A stretch of DNA of 64,000 nt from Rhynchopus sp. YZ270_cl-10. Its lineage: Eukaryota; Euglenozoa; Diplonemea; Diplonemida; Diplonemidae. Positions 52,401-62,484 of this stretch are shown in pieces. The stretch lies in NCBI GenBank assembly GCA_964035575.1, contig OZ037867.1:434001-498000 (forward strand), given 5' to 3'. Below the pieces are notes generated by a model. The model did no database searches and was not told the DNA's origin. It saw only the letters and a program-made list of their open reading frames with translations. The position numbers and the translations under genes were made by a program. The stretch's first letter is position 1. Every line of letters begins with the position of its first letter.

Positions 52401-55400
52401 GTGGTGACGGCTTTGGCTTTGCCTCGGGCTGGAAGCGTCCAAAGAGCTTGGGAGAAGACTCCTTCTTATTATTCTTGAAGGACGTAGGCGAGTATGACGC
52501 TCTGTCTTTCTGAGTATCACGCTTTGTTCGTTCAGATCTGCGTTGTGGCTCTTCTGGTTCGGGTTCAGGTTCAGATTCGGGTTCAGGCTCGCATTCAGGT
52601 TCCGGCTCAGGTTCTCTCTGCGGCTTGTTTACCATTGGAGGTGCATCATCGAAGAGGCCAAAGCCCATATCATCATCTTCTTCCTCTTCCAAATCGACAA
52701 AGGCGGCAGCAGCAGTGGGTGCTGACCTAGAGTAGGGAGCGGTTTCAAAGAAGCCGTCATATAGGCCGGCGTAGTTCTGACGGATTTCGTCAGAGTCGTC
52801 GTCGAACAAACCCTCTAACCCGTCTTCTTCGTCGTCGCTGGCGTCTTCTTCTTTTGGTTCTTCAGCGGATCCGCAGGGTTGTGGGTTGAATCCTGGAGGG
52901 AAGATGGAGGCGAGGAAGCTGGTGTAGCCCCCTGAGGAGCGGAGCTCTGTGTCGAGGGGGTCGGCAGCGTGGCGTTGTTCACGGCGTTCTCTGCGGCGTG
53001 CTTTGACTGCAGTGCGGAGGCGGCGGCGTTCGGCCTTGCGTGCTGCCTTTTCGGTGTCGTGAGCAGCAGTGTGCAGACGCTGCATGAGTTGCTTCTCTTC
53101 CAATGCTTCCTTCGCTACGGCCTTTGAAGAGCGGTACACCTGTTCCGGTAGAGCGTCGACCACCACTCCTGCAGCAAGAACATCCACGGATGGTGTCGCA
53201 ATGTCAGAGATTCTTCCCCCCGAAGCTGCCAAAAGACGTTCCTGTTCCGTCCGTTCCTCCACGGCAAGCATAGAAGTAAACCTGGTGACCAAATTGAATT
53301 CAATTCCCAACGCCACCATTGCATCCCGCATTTCCCGTTTGCGCAGAATATGGGTAGCATAGTCAGATGCGTAGGTGCCCTGTTCATATTCTCGGATCAT
53401 GTTGCGGACACAGAGCTTATGCACCACATCGCCCTGGACAATGTGCGACGGCCAAGGGGTCACCAAAAAGCGTTCCTCCTGCTTGAGGATGAGCGGCTCC
53501 TTCTCGGAGAAGAGGGTAGCCGCAGAGAGGGGTTCCTCTGAGGCAGTGCTGTCCTGGGTGTAGCGTGGGTTCTGTGTGTTGGAGATGGCGAGCATCTCTG
53601 CACGGCGTGGCTGACGTTCGGAGAGACAGAAAACAAGATGTTGCGTCTGCGAGAAAAGCGCGGGGATGTATTCAGGCGTTTGGGTCAACCCCGAGGCAAA
53701 CTCTGCCTGAAGCACTGCAGAAGATTCACCAGACCAGTTAACACTAATTTGCGTCAAAACATTACCACCTAGCTTCGCAATTTGACGTCTAATTGTGTCC
53801 TCCCACCGCGACTTCCTATCCGTTGGGAGGACCACACATTCCCCTCTACCATGTGCACAGATGACACGAAGAGGATGTGTACAAACCTGCGTTCCAACAG
53901 CAAATGCGAAGACACGGAATACACGCTCCCCAAATGCTTCTTCATCGGGTAGTACAGCGCCGGCCACTCCAGGGCACCCTGATAGTCCCGTTTTCAGCAA
54001 CGCAACGCAGTCTGACACCTGACTCCCAAAGTCGAACCCTCCATCGCTAAAGACAATTACACAGGTGTCCTCCTTTTGAAGGGAGGCTAAGTCGCGGAGT
54101 AGAGTGAAGAGGTCGGTACCTCCGCTGTTCACACGGCATTCATTTTCGAGGAGCGCTAAGGCATCTTGGATGGTGCTCGGATTGACTGGGCGTGCCCTTG
54201 CAAAGAGACGCCGGGTGCGGAGGCCAAAGAGCACCACGTTGAAGGTGGTTTCGTAGTCAAGCAGCCCTGCCTGTTCCTGCTCCTCTAATTCGTGGAGACA
54301 GAGCTGGACGGCGATGAGTGCTGAGGTGATGCCCTCACCCTTGGCCATGCTGATGGAAGTGTCGACCGCAAGAATCACCTCTTTCCGACGGCGTGTAGTA
54401 GTTTCGGGGGTTTCTTTGCTTTCCGGTTTTGCGGTCTCGGTGGTTTCTGGTGTGAAGCACACCATGCATGCCTTCTTCGCGCGACCATTGTTTGCAGTGT
54501 TCCCATCAGTGTCAACCAACAGACCAGGGTCCACCCCACCGCCACTAACGTACTGCTGTGCTTTCGTCTCCTCAACCCACATCCTCGGCGCGCAAACGTC
54601 TTCCAAAAAAATGGATAAAACAAAGTCGCTTTCAAAGAGACCTTCCAAAGCTGTGGTCACACCATCCCCACCTTCGATGCCTCCCACAACGTGAATGCAC
54701 GCACGTTGTGCAGAACGTTTCATCAAATGTTCGTGCGACACATCAATTCGTGTAATATCCCACGGCATTGTCACACCAATTTCGAGGTCAAACGCGCCCA
54801 TATCAGAATGGCGGTTCACAATGGTGTCTCCTGCATAAGAATCATCTGAAATGGAGTCTTCATCATCATCGCTGTTCACACCTCCGGATGTTCTTTTTGG
54901 ATGCACTTCGCGAGGGAGAATCCATTTAATGCATCCTGAGCTGGTGTCGACTGTCAACTCGGTGATGTATGTCAGCTTGATCACTACGTCCGTCTTCGGC
55001 GGTAAATTTCCGATCGAAATGGTAAAAACCTCGGGTGTTTCTTTAGAGGTGTCTTCCAGGAGGTACGCCCCTTTGCCTGCTTTGACTGCCGCTTTGTATT
55101 CCTTTTGTGCCTGCTGCTTTTCTTTGGTTACTGCGATGACGTGCTTTCCGTTGATGAAGGCTTCGAATCCGCAGACCGCCGCTTTTTCTTGCAGAGGAAA
55201 GACGTAACGTCCCTGGACTGTTTCGTTATAGTTGTTGCGGTAGTGCTGGAAGATAACCACCTCCCCCACCAAATCCAGAAGCTTCCCCTTCACGCTAATC
55301 TTCTGCAGCAATGCGGGCACCTCCCCTCCGCCTGCGCCTCGCTTGAACATGAGCCCCACCTCCTCAAGGGGTTCGACGGCGGCGTCGAGCTCTACGGGGT

Positions 55401-57351
55401 CCTCTTTTGCATGGTGTGCGATGTTTTGCGATGTAACAGAGGAAACATTCATTTCCATTACCCTACGAAACTCTGCATCCCACCCTCCGTTTGTGTTCAT
55501 GGAGAAGCATTTTCCGAATTTTGTTTCGTAATATTGTTGAGCTGCAGCGACGTCATTGACTTTGATGCGAAAGAGATACCGCAGCTGTTGCTGCTCGGTG
55601 TGGTAGATGCAGTACTCATTGTGCGCAAAGCTTGAAGGAGCAGCAGCGTCACTTCGCTGTCCATGAAGAGAGTGGAAACCTGGTGGCGCTTCCGTTGTGT
55701 CATATGCGGGGGTCTTCGTGGACGCAACCTTCCCTAAAGCCACTTCGCATCCAAAGATATACAGAAATTCATCCGATTCCCCGGAGTACTGCAAACAGGA
55801 GAGATCATCCGCGAAGTATAACCCTTTACCAAGCTTTCCACAATCACGGCGTGTCTTCTGTGCGCGAGGTATTTGCAATCCATGCGCAAGGATTGGCGCA
55901 ACATTCGAGGAAGGTGTGCAATGTAAGAGGTGCTGTCTGTTTTCAAGAGATGTCTTGAATTTGAATGCTTCATCTGGTTTGCGTAGGGTGAACACTGCAT
56001 CGACAGTGAAAATCTCTTCAAATGAGTATGTGTCGTTCACCTTTTTCACAGATTTTTGGAAGTACTGCGACATAACGCACCCCAACCTCTCCCCACGAAC
56101 CCTCTCCATCGCACAATCCAATGAGAGGTACTGCCAGATTGCCGGAGTCTTTTGAGGTTGGGTCCGCGACACCCCCATAAACTCCGCTGATGCAAGACAG
56201 GTTCGGATCATTCCTAGCTTATGCGATTCATGGGCGATATCAAGACAGCAGGCATCAGGAAAGTCCTCTTCCCCTTCCTCCTCATCCCTGAAACTCAGTC
56301 TCTGCAGTTTCACTGCTGATTTGTAGTCACCCATGAGGTTGGAGAGTTCTGCGGTAAGCGTTTCCTGGTTTGAAGGAGAAGACGTTACATACAATGCAAT
56401 CTTCTCAGTAAGAACCCGAAGCAGCCCTTCTGCGTCGAGAACATCCTGCAAAGAGAGACTGTGCACAGTTTTGAACCCACCTCGCAGCATTTCCCCCACC
56501 GCTCGCTGCAAATCTGTGTAGCACCGAACCGCAACCTCAAGCACATCCTTCGGCGCACTGTTTTGAGGGGCACCAAAAAAGGCGTTTCCTCGCGACACAT
56601 TTAGATTCCCCACCTTACGGTCTCCACTCCCTGCGACCAAAGAAGAAGGCTCAAACCCACCGGCAACAAGCATCCTCCACACAAAGTCGAACAACTCCTC
56701 TGCCTTCTCTGCAGAAGAAGTACACTCGGACAACGCACGCTTTTCATCAACCTGAAGAAACACTCTGTAAACAATAGGGTCCTCCTGCCCGTTTGTCTTC
56801 AATTCCTTCCGAGAAAACACAGTATGCATTTCAACACACCCCACGTTACCACGGTATTTATGCTTAAAGAGTTGGTGTGCGGGGATCACATAGTCTGTTC
56901 TATCGGTGATTTCATTTGTCGTGAGAGGGGTCCAGGAGGCTGTAGACGGAGTGCTCCATACTGTGGTCGCTTCAATGGTGTTGGCTGTGGTTTGGATGGT
57001 TCCCACAGGAGGGGTGAGGGTGAAGGCAACGAGAAGGGCCTCGCTGAACGCAGTCTCGTTGCTGTTCTGTGCACCCCAGGTCTCGGTAATGGAAACATCG
57101 ATGACTGGAATACCGGTTTCAACTGCTTTGGTTAACACCAAGCTCCGTTGCCACTCTGCAGCACTCAGATTGGAACGTGTCAACACCAGCTTCGTCTGGC
57201 CACTAATGAAGGAGACCGCCTTGGCACCTACCTGACGCAAACGGGTTAGGAGTGCTTGCTTGTCGCGGTACGGCATTGGGGCGGTGACGTCCTCATGGGT
57301 GCCCACCTCCACAGCAATCTGGACAACACCATTGTTCATACCTTTTCCCAT
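49427..57351 (-). CDS. PARP4: vault-PARP (PARP4)-like protein with C-terminal RRM-like extension, four exons
   Basis: Exons 51904..57351, 51624..51746, 51384..51455 and 49427..51151 are joined by phase-0 introns of 157, 168 and 232 bp (GTATGT, GTATTT, GTATGC donors; ACAG acceptors). The product has about 2,455 residues. Order: BRCT-like (about 10-95), PARP regulatory and catalytic domain with H477, Y512 (GKGLYFAD) and E579 (HNEY), VIT domain (about 665-800), von Willebrand A domain with an intact MIDAS (DTSIS 997-1001), and the VIT/vWA-family motif RFTSMLAVEE. A basic coiled stretch, acidic EPEP repeats (about 1580-1602), poly-Gln and Pro/Ala segments follow. This is the layout of vertebrate PARP4, the ADP-ribosyltransferase of vault particles. 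Exon 2 encodes a Gly-rich RGG-like linker. Exon 4 (574 residues) begins with an RRM-like fold (about 1928-2002) and continues in a region I do not recognise. HCT replaces the usual HG[ST] at the first triad position. Confidence 0.85.
51815..51838 (+). repeat. R1-like repeat inside a PARP4 intron
   Basis: AATGATCTGTGTGCTTAGTCACC lies within intron 51747..51903, antisense to the gene and next to an A-run. The 5' stem arm is not conserved. Confidence 0.55.
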
Positions 57352-57374
57352 TTAATCAATTTTTTGTGTATATC

Positions 57375-57413
57375 CTAAAGAAGAAAATAGAGGAGAGAGA
57401 GAGAGAGAGAGGG
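57375..57413 (-). promoter_or_regulatory. acceptor-like tract before the PARP4 gene
   Basis: The minus strand reads (CT)8-CCTCTATTTTCTTCTTTAG and then 23 nt to the ATG. It is a textbook 3' splice site form without an upstream coding exon. Confidence 0.5.
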
Positions 57414-57438
57414 GTAAAGGTATTGAGGGGTAAAAAGT

Positions 57439-57513
57439 GAAGTTGATAGTGCAAAACGCCTCTGGGACGCAGGCACTGACACTCCGCGGGTTATCGAACC
57501 CCGGAGTGTTGCG
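57439..57513 (+). repeat. dispersed repeat R4, long form
   Basis: GAAGTTGATAGTGCAAAACG, CCTCTGGGACGCAGGC, then hairpin CACTCCG-C-GGGTT-ATCG-AACCC-CGGAGTG (12 bp with one bulge). The hairpin resembles a tRNA acceptor/T-arm minihelix when read on the minus strand. Confidence 0.75.
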
Positions 57514-57546
57514 TTTGGGTGTGGTTTACAGGGAAGCTAAAAAAAG

Positions 57547-57669
57547 AGTTGAAAATACAAAAGCCCTCTCGTGAAACGGTGTATCTTAGGTATAAATGAC
57601 CGGCTGTATAGTGGGTGGACACCCTAACCATGCAAACCCTGCATCTATTTCGTGGTTTACATCTGATAT
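57547..57669 (+). repeat. dispersed repeat R3, near full length
   Basis: GTTGAAAATACAAAAGCCC, TCTCGTGAAACGGTGTATC, GACCGGCTGTA, GGGTGGACACCC, ATGCAAACCCTGCATC, TGGTTTACATCTGATA. Confidence 0.8.
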
Positions 57670-57844
57670 GTGATACTCCCGCTTTCACTTCTTTCTCATC
57701 AAAAAAAAGGAGCATTTCTATTTTTTTTTTTTTCAATTGTTTTTTTGAATATTCGTTCTAAATTTGTGATTTTTGTGGTCAAAATTGGTCTATTTTTGGT
57801 AATTTTCAAAAATTTCCAAAAAATTGAACGAACCACAAAAAAAA

Positions 57845-58104
57845 AACGCGGGAACCTAAAAAAGGTTTCCACTTTTGTCGTCAGGCCAGTGTCCTTAACG
57901 ATGCTGCCACACCCTGAGGGGGAGGTGTGCTGTCTGTAAACCCTGTGTGGCAAACGGGGAGGTGACCTCCGTAAAACGGCAACCCGCACGTCCTAGATGT
58001 GAAAAACGGCACCAGCTGGGACACGGTCCCGGGTTTACTCTGGATAGAACAAAAAAGAGCGGCCACACTGCCTCGGCAGCGCTGAAGAGACGAGAGTGAA
58101 TACC

Positions 58105-58138
<34 letters not shown>
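57845..58138 (+). mobile_element. possible retroposon remnant ending in A30
   Basis: A GC-balanced stretch of about 260 bp ends in a 30-base poly(A) (58109..58138), unlike its AT-rich surroundings. Read on the minus strand, TGGCAGCATCGTTAAGG resembles a tRNA A-box, but no convincing B-box or cloverleaf follows. It could be a SINE or the 3' end of a LINE. No target duplication was identified. Confidence 0.35.
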
Positions 58139-58140
<2 letters not shown>

Positions 58141-58539
58141 AGTGATAACCAGGTCGGCATAAGGCTTTTGATAAAACTAGGCTTCAACCTGAACCAAAAA
58201 AGGTGCAATATTTAAAGGACAATTTTATGTGAAGGCTTTTTTCATAAATGCAAGCGGAACACTTTAGGGTGGTTTTGAAGAAACGGAAACGAAACGAATT
58301 GGATTGTAAGATGAACCTAAGCCTCGTGGGGCATCATCTTATCATCTTGGAGAATCAGAAGGCAAGAATTGCTAGATGAAATGTGCGGATCCTGCACATA
58401 CATCAGGGGGGGAGGGGGGAAAAACGACACCCATTTTTTTTTCTCGCAAGTGCATCTGAAGACCTTCTGTATAAAACTGAAGAAAAAAAGAAGAAAAAAA
58501 AAAAAGAAAAAAAAAAAAGGCATCGTCCTGGGCTGGACG

Positions 58540-58925
58540 TTAAATTGCATCCGGGGGCCCTTTTGTGGCACTCCTCCTGAAATTCTATGAAGGTCTGACC
58601 TGAGGGTAAAAGGTGCTGGGTATGCTACCCTGGGTGCTGAAGGCAGGCACACAACATGTGTGGAGGGACCTGCAGAGCCCTAGCCAGTGAAGCCAAGGAG
58701 GCCCCCCTAGGAAACTAGGGAACGGATTGGAAGAGACCTCGCCGGTAGCCGGGAACCCTCCCTGGGCTAGTACAATGATGAAACTTCAATCTAAAGTCCA
58801 CACCCATGTGGCGGCCGCTTTGGCATGCGTCTGTAAGGACAGCCTTGACTGATACTTTCTGTATTAGCACACGATTGCCTCCCTGAAGGCTACGTAGCTA
58901 CCTGAGTACAAAAGGCAAGATAGAA
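58540..58925. other. GC-richer block of unknown origin
   Basis: About 390 bp (from GGGCTGGACG to ACAAAAGGCAAGATAG) has balanced composition but no long open frame and no match to the repeats in this window. It may be part of a retroelement or a noncoding RNA. I could not fold or assign it. Confidence 0.25.
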
Positions 58926-59026
58926 AGGGAAAAAAGGTGCTGTCCTAGGAGTTCATTTCCTCATCGAATAGCAAAACAAAATGGCGAAGTTTTTTTTTAA
59001 AATTATTGATACCACGCAAGACACCT

Positions 59027-59153
59027 CCCTTAGGCATACCTGAAGGCGAATACATATTCGCCCTATATTCGGATCCGAATATAGGCGGATATGCCATATT
59101 CGGATCCGAATGTAGGGCGAATACGAAATTCGCTTTCTAGGTATACCTAAGGG
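59027..59153. mobile_element. 127-bp foldback element with stacked palindromes
   Basis: The inverted ends are CCCTTAGGCATACCTGAA and CCCTTAGGTATACCTAGA. Inside lies a perfect 24-bp palindrome centred on GGATCC at 59062..59085 (CCTATATTCGGA plus its complement), repeated in part 30 bp further on. It is MITE-like, with no target duplication recognised. Confidence 0.75.
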
Positions 59154-59411
59154 ATGGACTAAGACAGTACAATAAACAAAAAAAAACCCCCCTTTATTTG
59201 AGAAATGATTGTGCATTTTTTTTTTTTTTGCACCCATCGTCTCAAAAACAAAAAAAGCAAATTGTGAAGAAAAAAAAAACCAAACAAATAAATCTACATT
59301 ATTGACTGAAGGGGGTGTGATTCACACTTCTTGCGTACTTTGTGCACCCCCTGCCCAGCCACACCAATTATTATGAACCTTTTTTTTTTCAGTCGCATGG
59401 AGAGGAACCTC

Positions 59412-59846
59412 TTACTGTTGCACGGTGTTGTAGTCGGTGTGGGTGCGGGCGGTAGTGTGGACGCTTTTGTCACAACAGCAGCCTCCTGCAAAGAGTGGTG
59501 TAAAGGCACAGCCCTGCCCCTTGCAGCAGCACACCCACGTGCATACGAAGATCAATGAAAAAAAGACCATCCCGCCAATCACACTGAACGCAATCGTAAA
59601 CCCAGTCACCTCGCACAATCCAAAGCTTGTCGCAGTTCCTGCGCTAATCTCCGCAATTCCGTCCAAGAATTCTTTTTTAGTGGTAGCGCACTTCGTCCAC
59701 GGGCACGAACACTTAAAGGCAACCAAGTCGTTAACACCACAAGCATCAGATTTCAGTGAAACATCACCCCCAAGGTCAACTGTGTTGTCACATCCAAAGA
59801 CAGACGACACTGCAACAAAGAACAGCACGCATTTCAAGACAGACAT
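59412..59846 (-). CDS. small single-pass membrane protein with cysteine-rich ectodomain and tail
   Basis: The protein has 144 residues. A signal peptide (MSVLKCVLFFVAVSSVFG) is followed by an ectodomain of about 60 residues with five cysteines (GCDNTV, DACGVN, FKCSCPWTKC). Then come a transmembrane helix (about 81-104, FTIAFSVIGGMVFFSLIFVC) and a cysteine-rich cytoplasmic segment (WVCCCKGQGC, GGCCCDKS), possibly palmitoylated. It is a type I membrane protein by layout. I do not recognise the family. Coding composition is distinct from the AT-rich flanks. Confidence 0.65.
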   Translation of the reverse strand: MSVLKCVLFFVAVSSVFGCDNTVDLGGDVSLKSDACGVNDLVAFKCSCPWTKCATTKKEFLDGIAEISAGTATSFGLCEVTGFTIAFSVIGGMVFFSLIFVCTWVCCCKGQGCAFTPLFAGGCCCDKSVHTTARTHTDYNTVQQ

Positions 59847-60156
59847 TTTTTAGTTCGATGAGGGGAAAACCTTCAGTAATGAATAAGCGGGGATGGTGGC
59901 GATATGAAAAATGGTAGTGGCGGGAAGGGGGTTCTTTTTTGATTCTTTTTGTTTTTAGAAAAAATGTTTGTGTCGACAAATCACCTATCCTCTGGACCTG
60001 ACTTATCGTCGCAAGAAGGCTAAATGAGTTTCAATGGAGACGTACATCATCCTCAACCCCAAATTGAAAACTCCTTTAAGGGGAAGTTCCGATCTATGCA
60101 TTGCTTTCCCAAAAGAAGAATGCGAAATTCGCTGGAAAAAAAAGAAAAGTTTATAA

Positions 60157-60189
60157 GATGACCCTAAGCCTCTCATGCTTAGTCACCTT
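60157..60189 (+). repeat. dispersed hairpin repeat R1
   Basis: GATGACCCTAAGC-CTCTCAT-GCTTAGTCACCTT. It differs from the 11331 copy only in one position before the stem and one in the loop; the stem is intact. Confidence 0.8.
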
Positions 60190-60701
60190 AATTAAAAAGC
60201 TTTGAAGTAAAACATTCAGGACAAATTATTTGTCATTTCGTGCGACTCAGGGGCAGCACAACAGAGAATAAGATTCGGGGACCCGGGACCGGGTACCCGG
60301 CTTATTCTCTTCTGTGAGGGGCAGGGGGGGGGAAAGGAGTAACAACTTCCTCCTCCGAGGGAGCACTGGGTCCTCCGGTTTTCTTGGACCATCCCCCCTC
60401 CGCGAGCTGCCCTACCAATGCCTCAATATTCATGGAAGCTACAACAAAGGCTTCAGCTGGGAGCAGTCTCCTGACTGAATATAACCCAAAGGGCCAATAA
60501 GTATTTGAGAACTGTCTCTGGCAAAACAAAAAAAGCGAGAAAATTGCATATACGGAACGGGGGAGGGGGTTGAAAAGGATAGAAGGATACTGTATAATAT
60601 TGAGCGAAAGGGGGCAAAAAAAAAAAAAAAAAGACCAAATTCATGCACTTACTATTTTTAGTAAAAAGTAAGAATTAAAGGAAGAAAGAAAAATAACTAT
60701 T

Positions 60702-60867
60702 TATTCACCTCCTTTTAGCGGGGTTTTATTTTGCGATAACTTCACGCATTTTTTTCCCAGGCGAGGGCTACTTAATTTGCCGAGCGAAGCGAGGCAAATT
60801 GAGTGCACGAGCCTGGGAAAAAAATAAGTGAAGTATCGCAAAATAATCCGCTAAAAGGAGGTGAATA
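60702..60867. mobile_element. 166-bp foldback element with about 75-bp arms
   Basis: It runs from TATTCACCTCCTTTTAGCGG to CCGCTAAAAGGAGGTGAATA. The arms pair almost throughout, including TTGCGATAACTTCAC/GTGAAGTATCGCAA and TTTTTTTCCCAGGC/GCCTGGGAAAAAAA, around an apex GAGCGAAGCGA. It is a MITE-like hairpin with no coding content. Confidence 0.8.
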
Positions 60868-62271
60868 CGTAATTTTATTTCACGGGAAATAAAGTATACG
60901 AAAGGATTTGGCACTTTTAGCGTGACTTATTTATTGTGCAATAACTAACGAGTATGTGTCCTCACAGGAAGCTCTCAGGGAAAAAAAAAAAAAAGAGCGT
61001 GAAAAAAAAAAAAAAAAAGCTCTCATTACCCTCCCGCCAGCGCTACCGGGTCCCGCGGACCCCTAGATAGGCACGCTGAGGGGCTGGCGGGATTGAGGAG
61101 GCTGGAGGGAGGCTAAAAAAGGCTGGACGGTCCCTCCAGCCCTACTACCTACATGTACCAAAATTTAGCGTGAAATTAAAGGGGGAGCAGACCTATTATT
61201 ACACCTTAAAAAAATTTTTTTTCCTGAAAAATCCCAAAAAAGTTTAACTTTTGAAAATTTTAATGACCTATTATTACAGTGCTATTTAAGCGCTATTTAA
61301 CCACTATTACACCTATTACCAGCGGTGAAAATCTTGGGCAGTAAGCCCGGGAAAACCCGGGCTTAATTAATTTTGCGCAGAGCAAGCCCGGGTTCGAAGG
61401 CCGGGTTTACCCGGGCTTAAGCCTGGGTTTTCCCCGGGTTTTAAGTTTTCTGGGGTGGGCTGCCCCACCCCACTCCGGGGGTGTAGCCTCAGGGTGCAGC
61501 CTGGGGTAGTCAGTCGCCGAAACGAAGCTCTGTTGACAGAAAACAACAAAGTCAGTAAAGAAAACACACACGTCTACACTCAAGGGTTACCCACACCCAG
61601 AGCGCGACTTAATTGGTCAAACGCCGAAGGAAAAGAAAGCATGCATCATGGCGAAATAATAAAAGTAGCGTACCGTGCGCCTGCGGCGCAAGATTGCAAC
61701 CCACCCTTCCCATCACATAATTTGGCTGTAAAAATGTGCAATTTTAAGCTCAATTTTTTGAAATGGTGCGTACCGTGGCTTCGCTTTGGGTGCCATGACC
61801 GCCCTTTCTTTGTTATAAATGTACTGTGGCTACTGACAATTCGCGCCTGGTGCACGAATTGCTATCAATGAAGTGCTGAATTAGATAACCGAGGAATTTT
61901 CATATTCCGCCGGAGGCAACTTGAGCTGGGTTGGGGACCCGGCTCGACCGAGTTTCAGCGAAAACCCCCAAAACCTATAATATCCCCTGCGGAGGGGGAA
62001 ATTATTTTTTTGGGCTGACCGAGCCAGCCCCTCGTGGGCGGAATTCTCTTTTGAACCCTGGGTTTGCAGAAAATTTTTTTACACCAGTATTTTAATTATT
62101 TTCACAAAAAAACCAAGCCCGGGTACAAACCCGGGCTTCGAATTAATTTTGCTAGCTGGGGAAGCCCGGGATTTTCAACCCTGCCTATTACACCTATTCC
62201 ACCCTTACCGCCCCCACATAGTCAATAGTCCTGTCAGGATTACAAGACAAAATCATTCCAACTTTTAAAAC
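60868..62271. other. repeat-rich 1.4 kb without a supported gene
   Basis: It contains GC-rich inverted segments (61030-61100), CCTATTATTACA units (61192, 61270) that recur at 62876, and AAGCCCGGG-based units at 61340-61445 and 62115-62175 sharing GGGCTTAATTAATTTTGC or GGGCTTCGAATTAATTTTGC. A long R6 copy lies at 61661..61950. Confidence 0.55.
61661..61950 (+). repeat. repeat R6, long copy
   Basis: AAAAGTAGCGTACCGTGCGC, CTGCGGCGCAAG, GGTGCGTACCGTGGCTTCGC, TTATAAATGTACTG, GATAACCGAGGAA, CCGCCGGAGGC. It is the reference copy for 37757..38033. Confidence 0.8.
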
Positions 62272-62484
62272 ATGTCTGGCTCTGACTCTCCTGTGATTGT
62301 GTCTGCACCGCCTAAACCAGAACCTCAATACGTGGATCTGGATGAGTCTCTGGATGAGTCTCTGGATGTGGATGTGGAGATGGAAGATGAGCCGATCCCT
62401 GTCGTTGACCTCGATCACGATGTGATAGAGCCTTTGGAGATCGACAGCGACAACGAGCTCAGTTGTATCCTTGATGCAATTTAG
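62272..62484 (+). CDS. short acidic open frame, doubtful
   Basis: It has 70 residues, very acidic (ESLDESLDVDVEMEDEPIP), with a short internal GATGAGTCTCTG duplication. It has no recognisable domain and is the only frame of interest on the plus strand. It sits among repeats and may belong to a decayed mobile element. It is followed at 62600-62820 by degenerate direct repeats (AAAGGAACCCAAGCAAGG; GGTTACCAAACGC). Confidence 0.2.
   Translation: MSGSDSPVIVSAPPKPEPQYVDLDESLDESLDVDVEMEDEPIPVVDLDHDVIEPLEIDSDNELSCILDAI

Noticed and set aside
57870-57950. Possible tRNA gene on the minus strand
   Set aside because: Only an A-box-like segment is present. No anticodon arm, T-arm or acceptor pairing could be found.
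60302-60433. 43-codon minus-strand frame (MNIEALVGQLAEGGWSKKTG...) with coding-like composition
   Set aside because: It is too short and ends in a Pro/Arg-rich simple stretch beside a CCCGGG palindrome. It may be a fragment of a decayed element.
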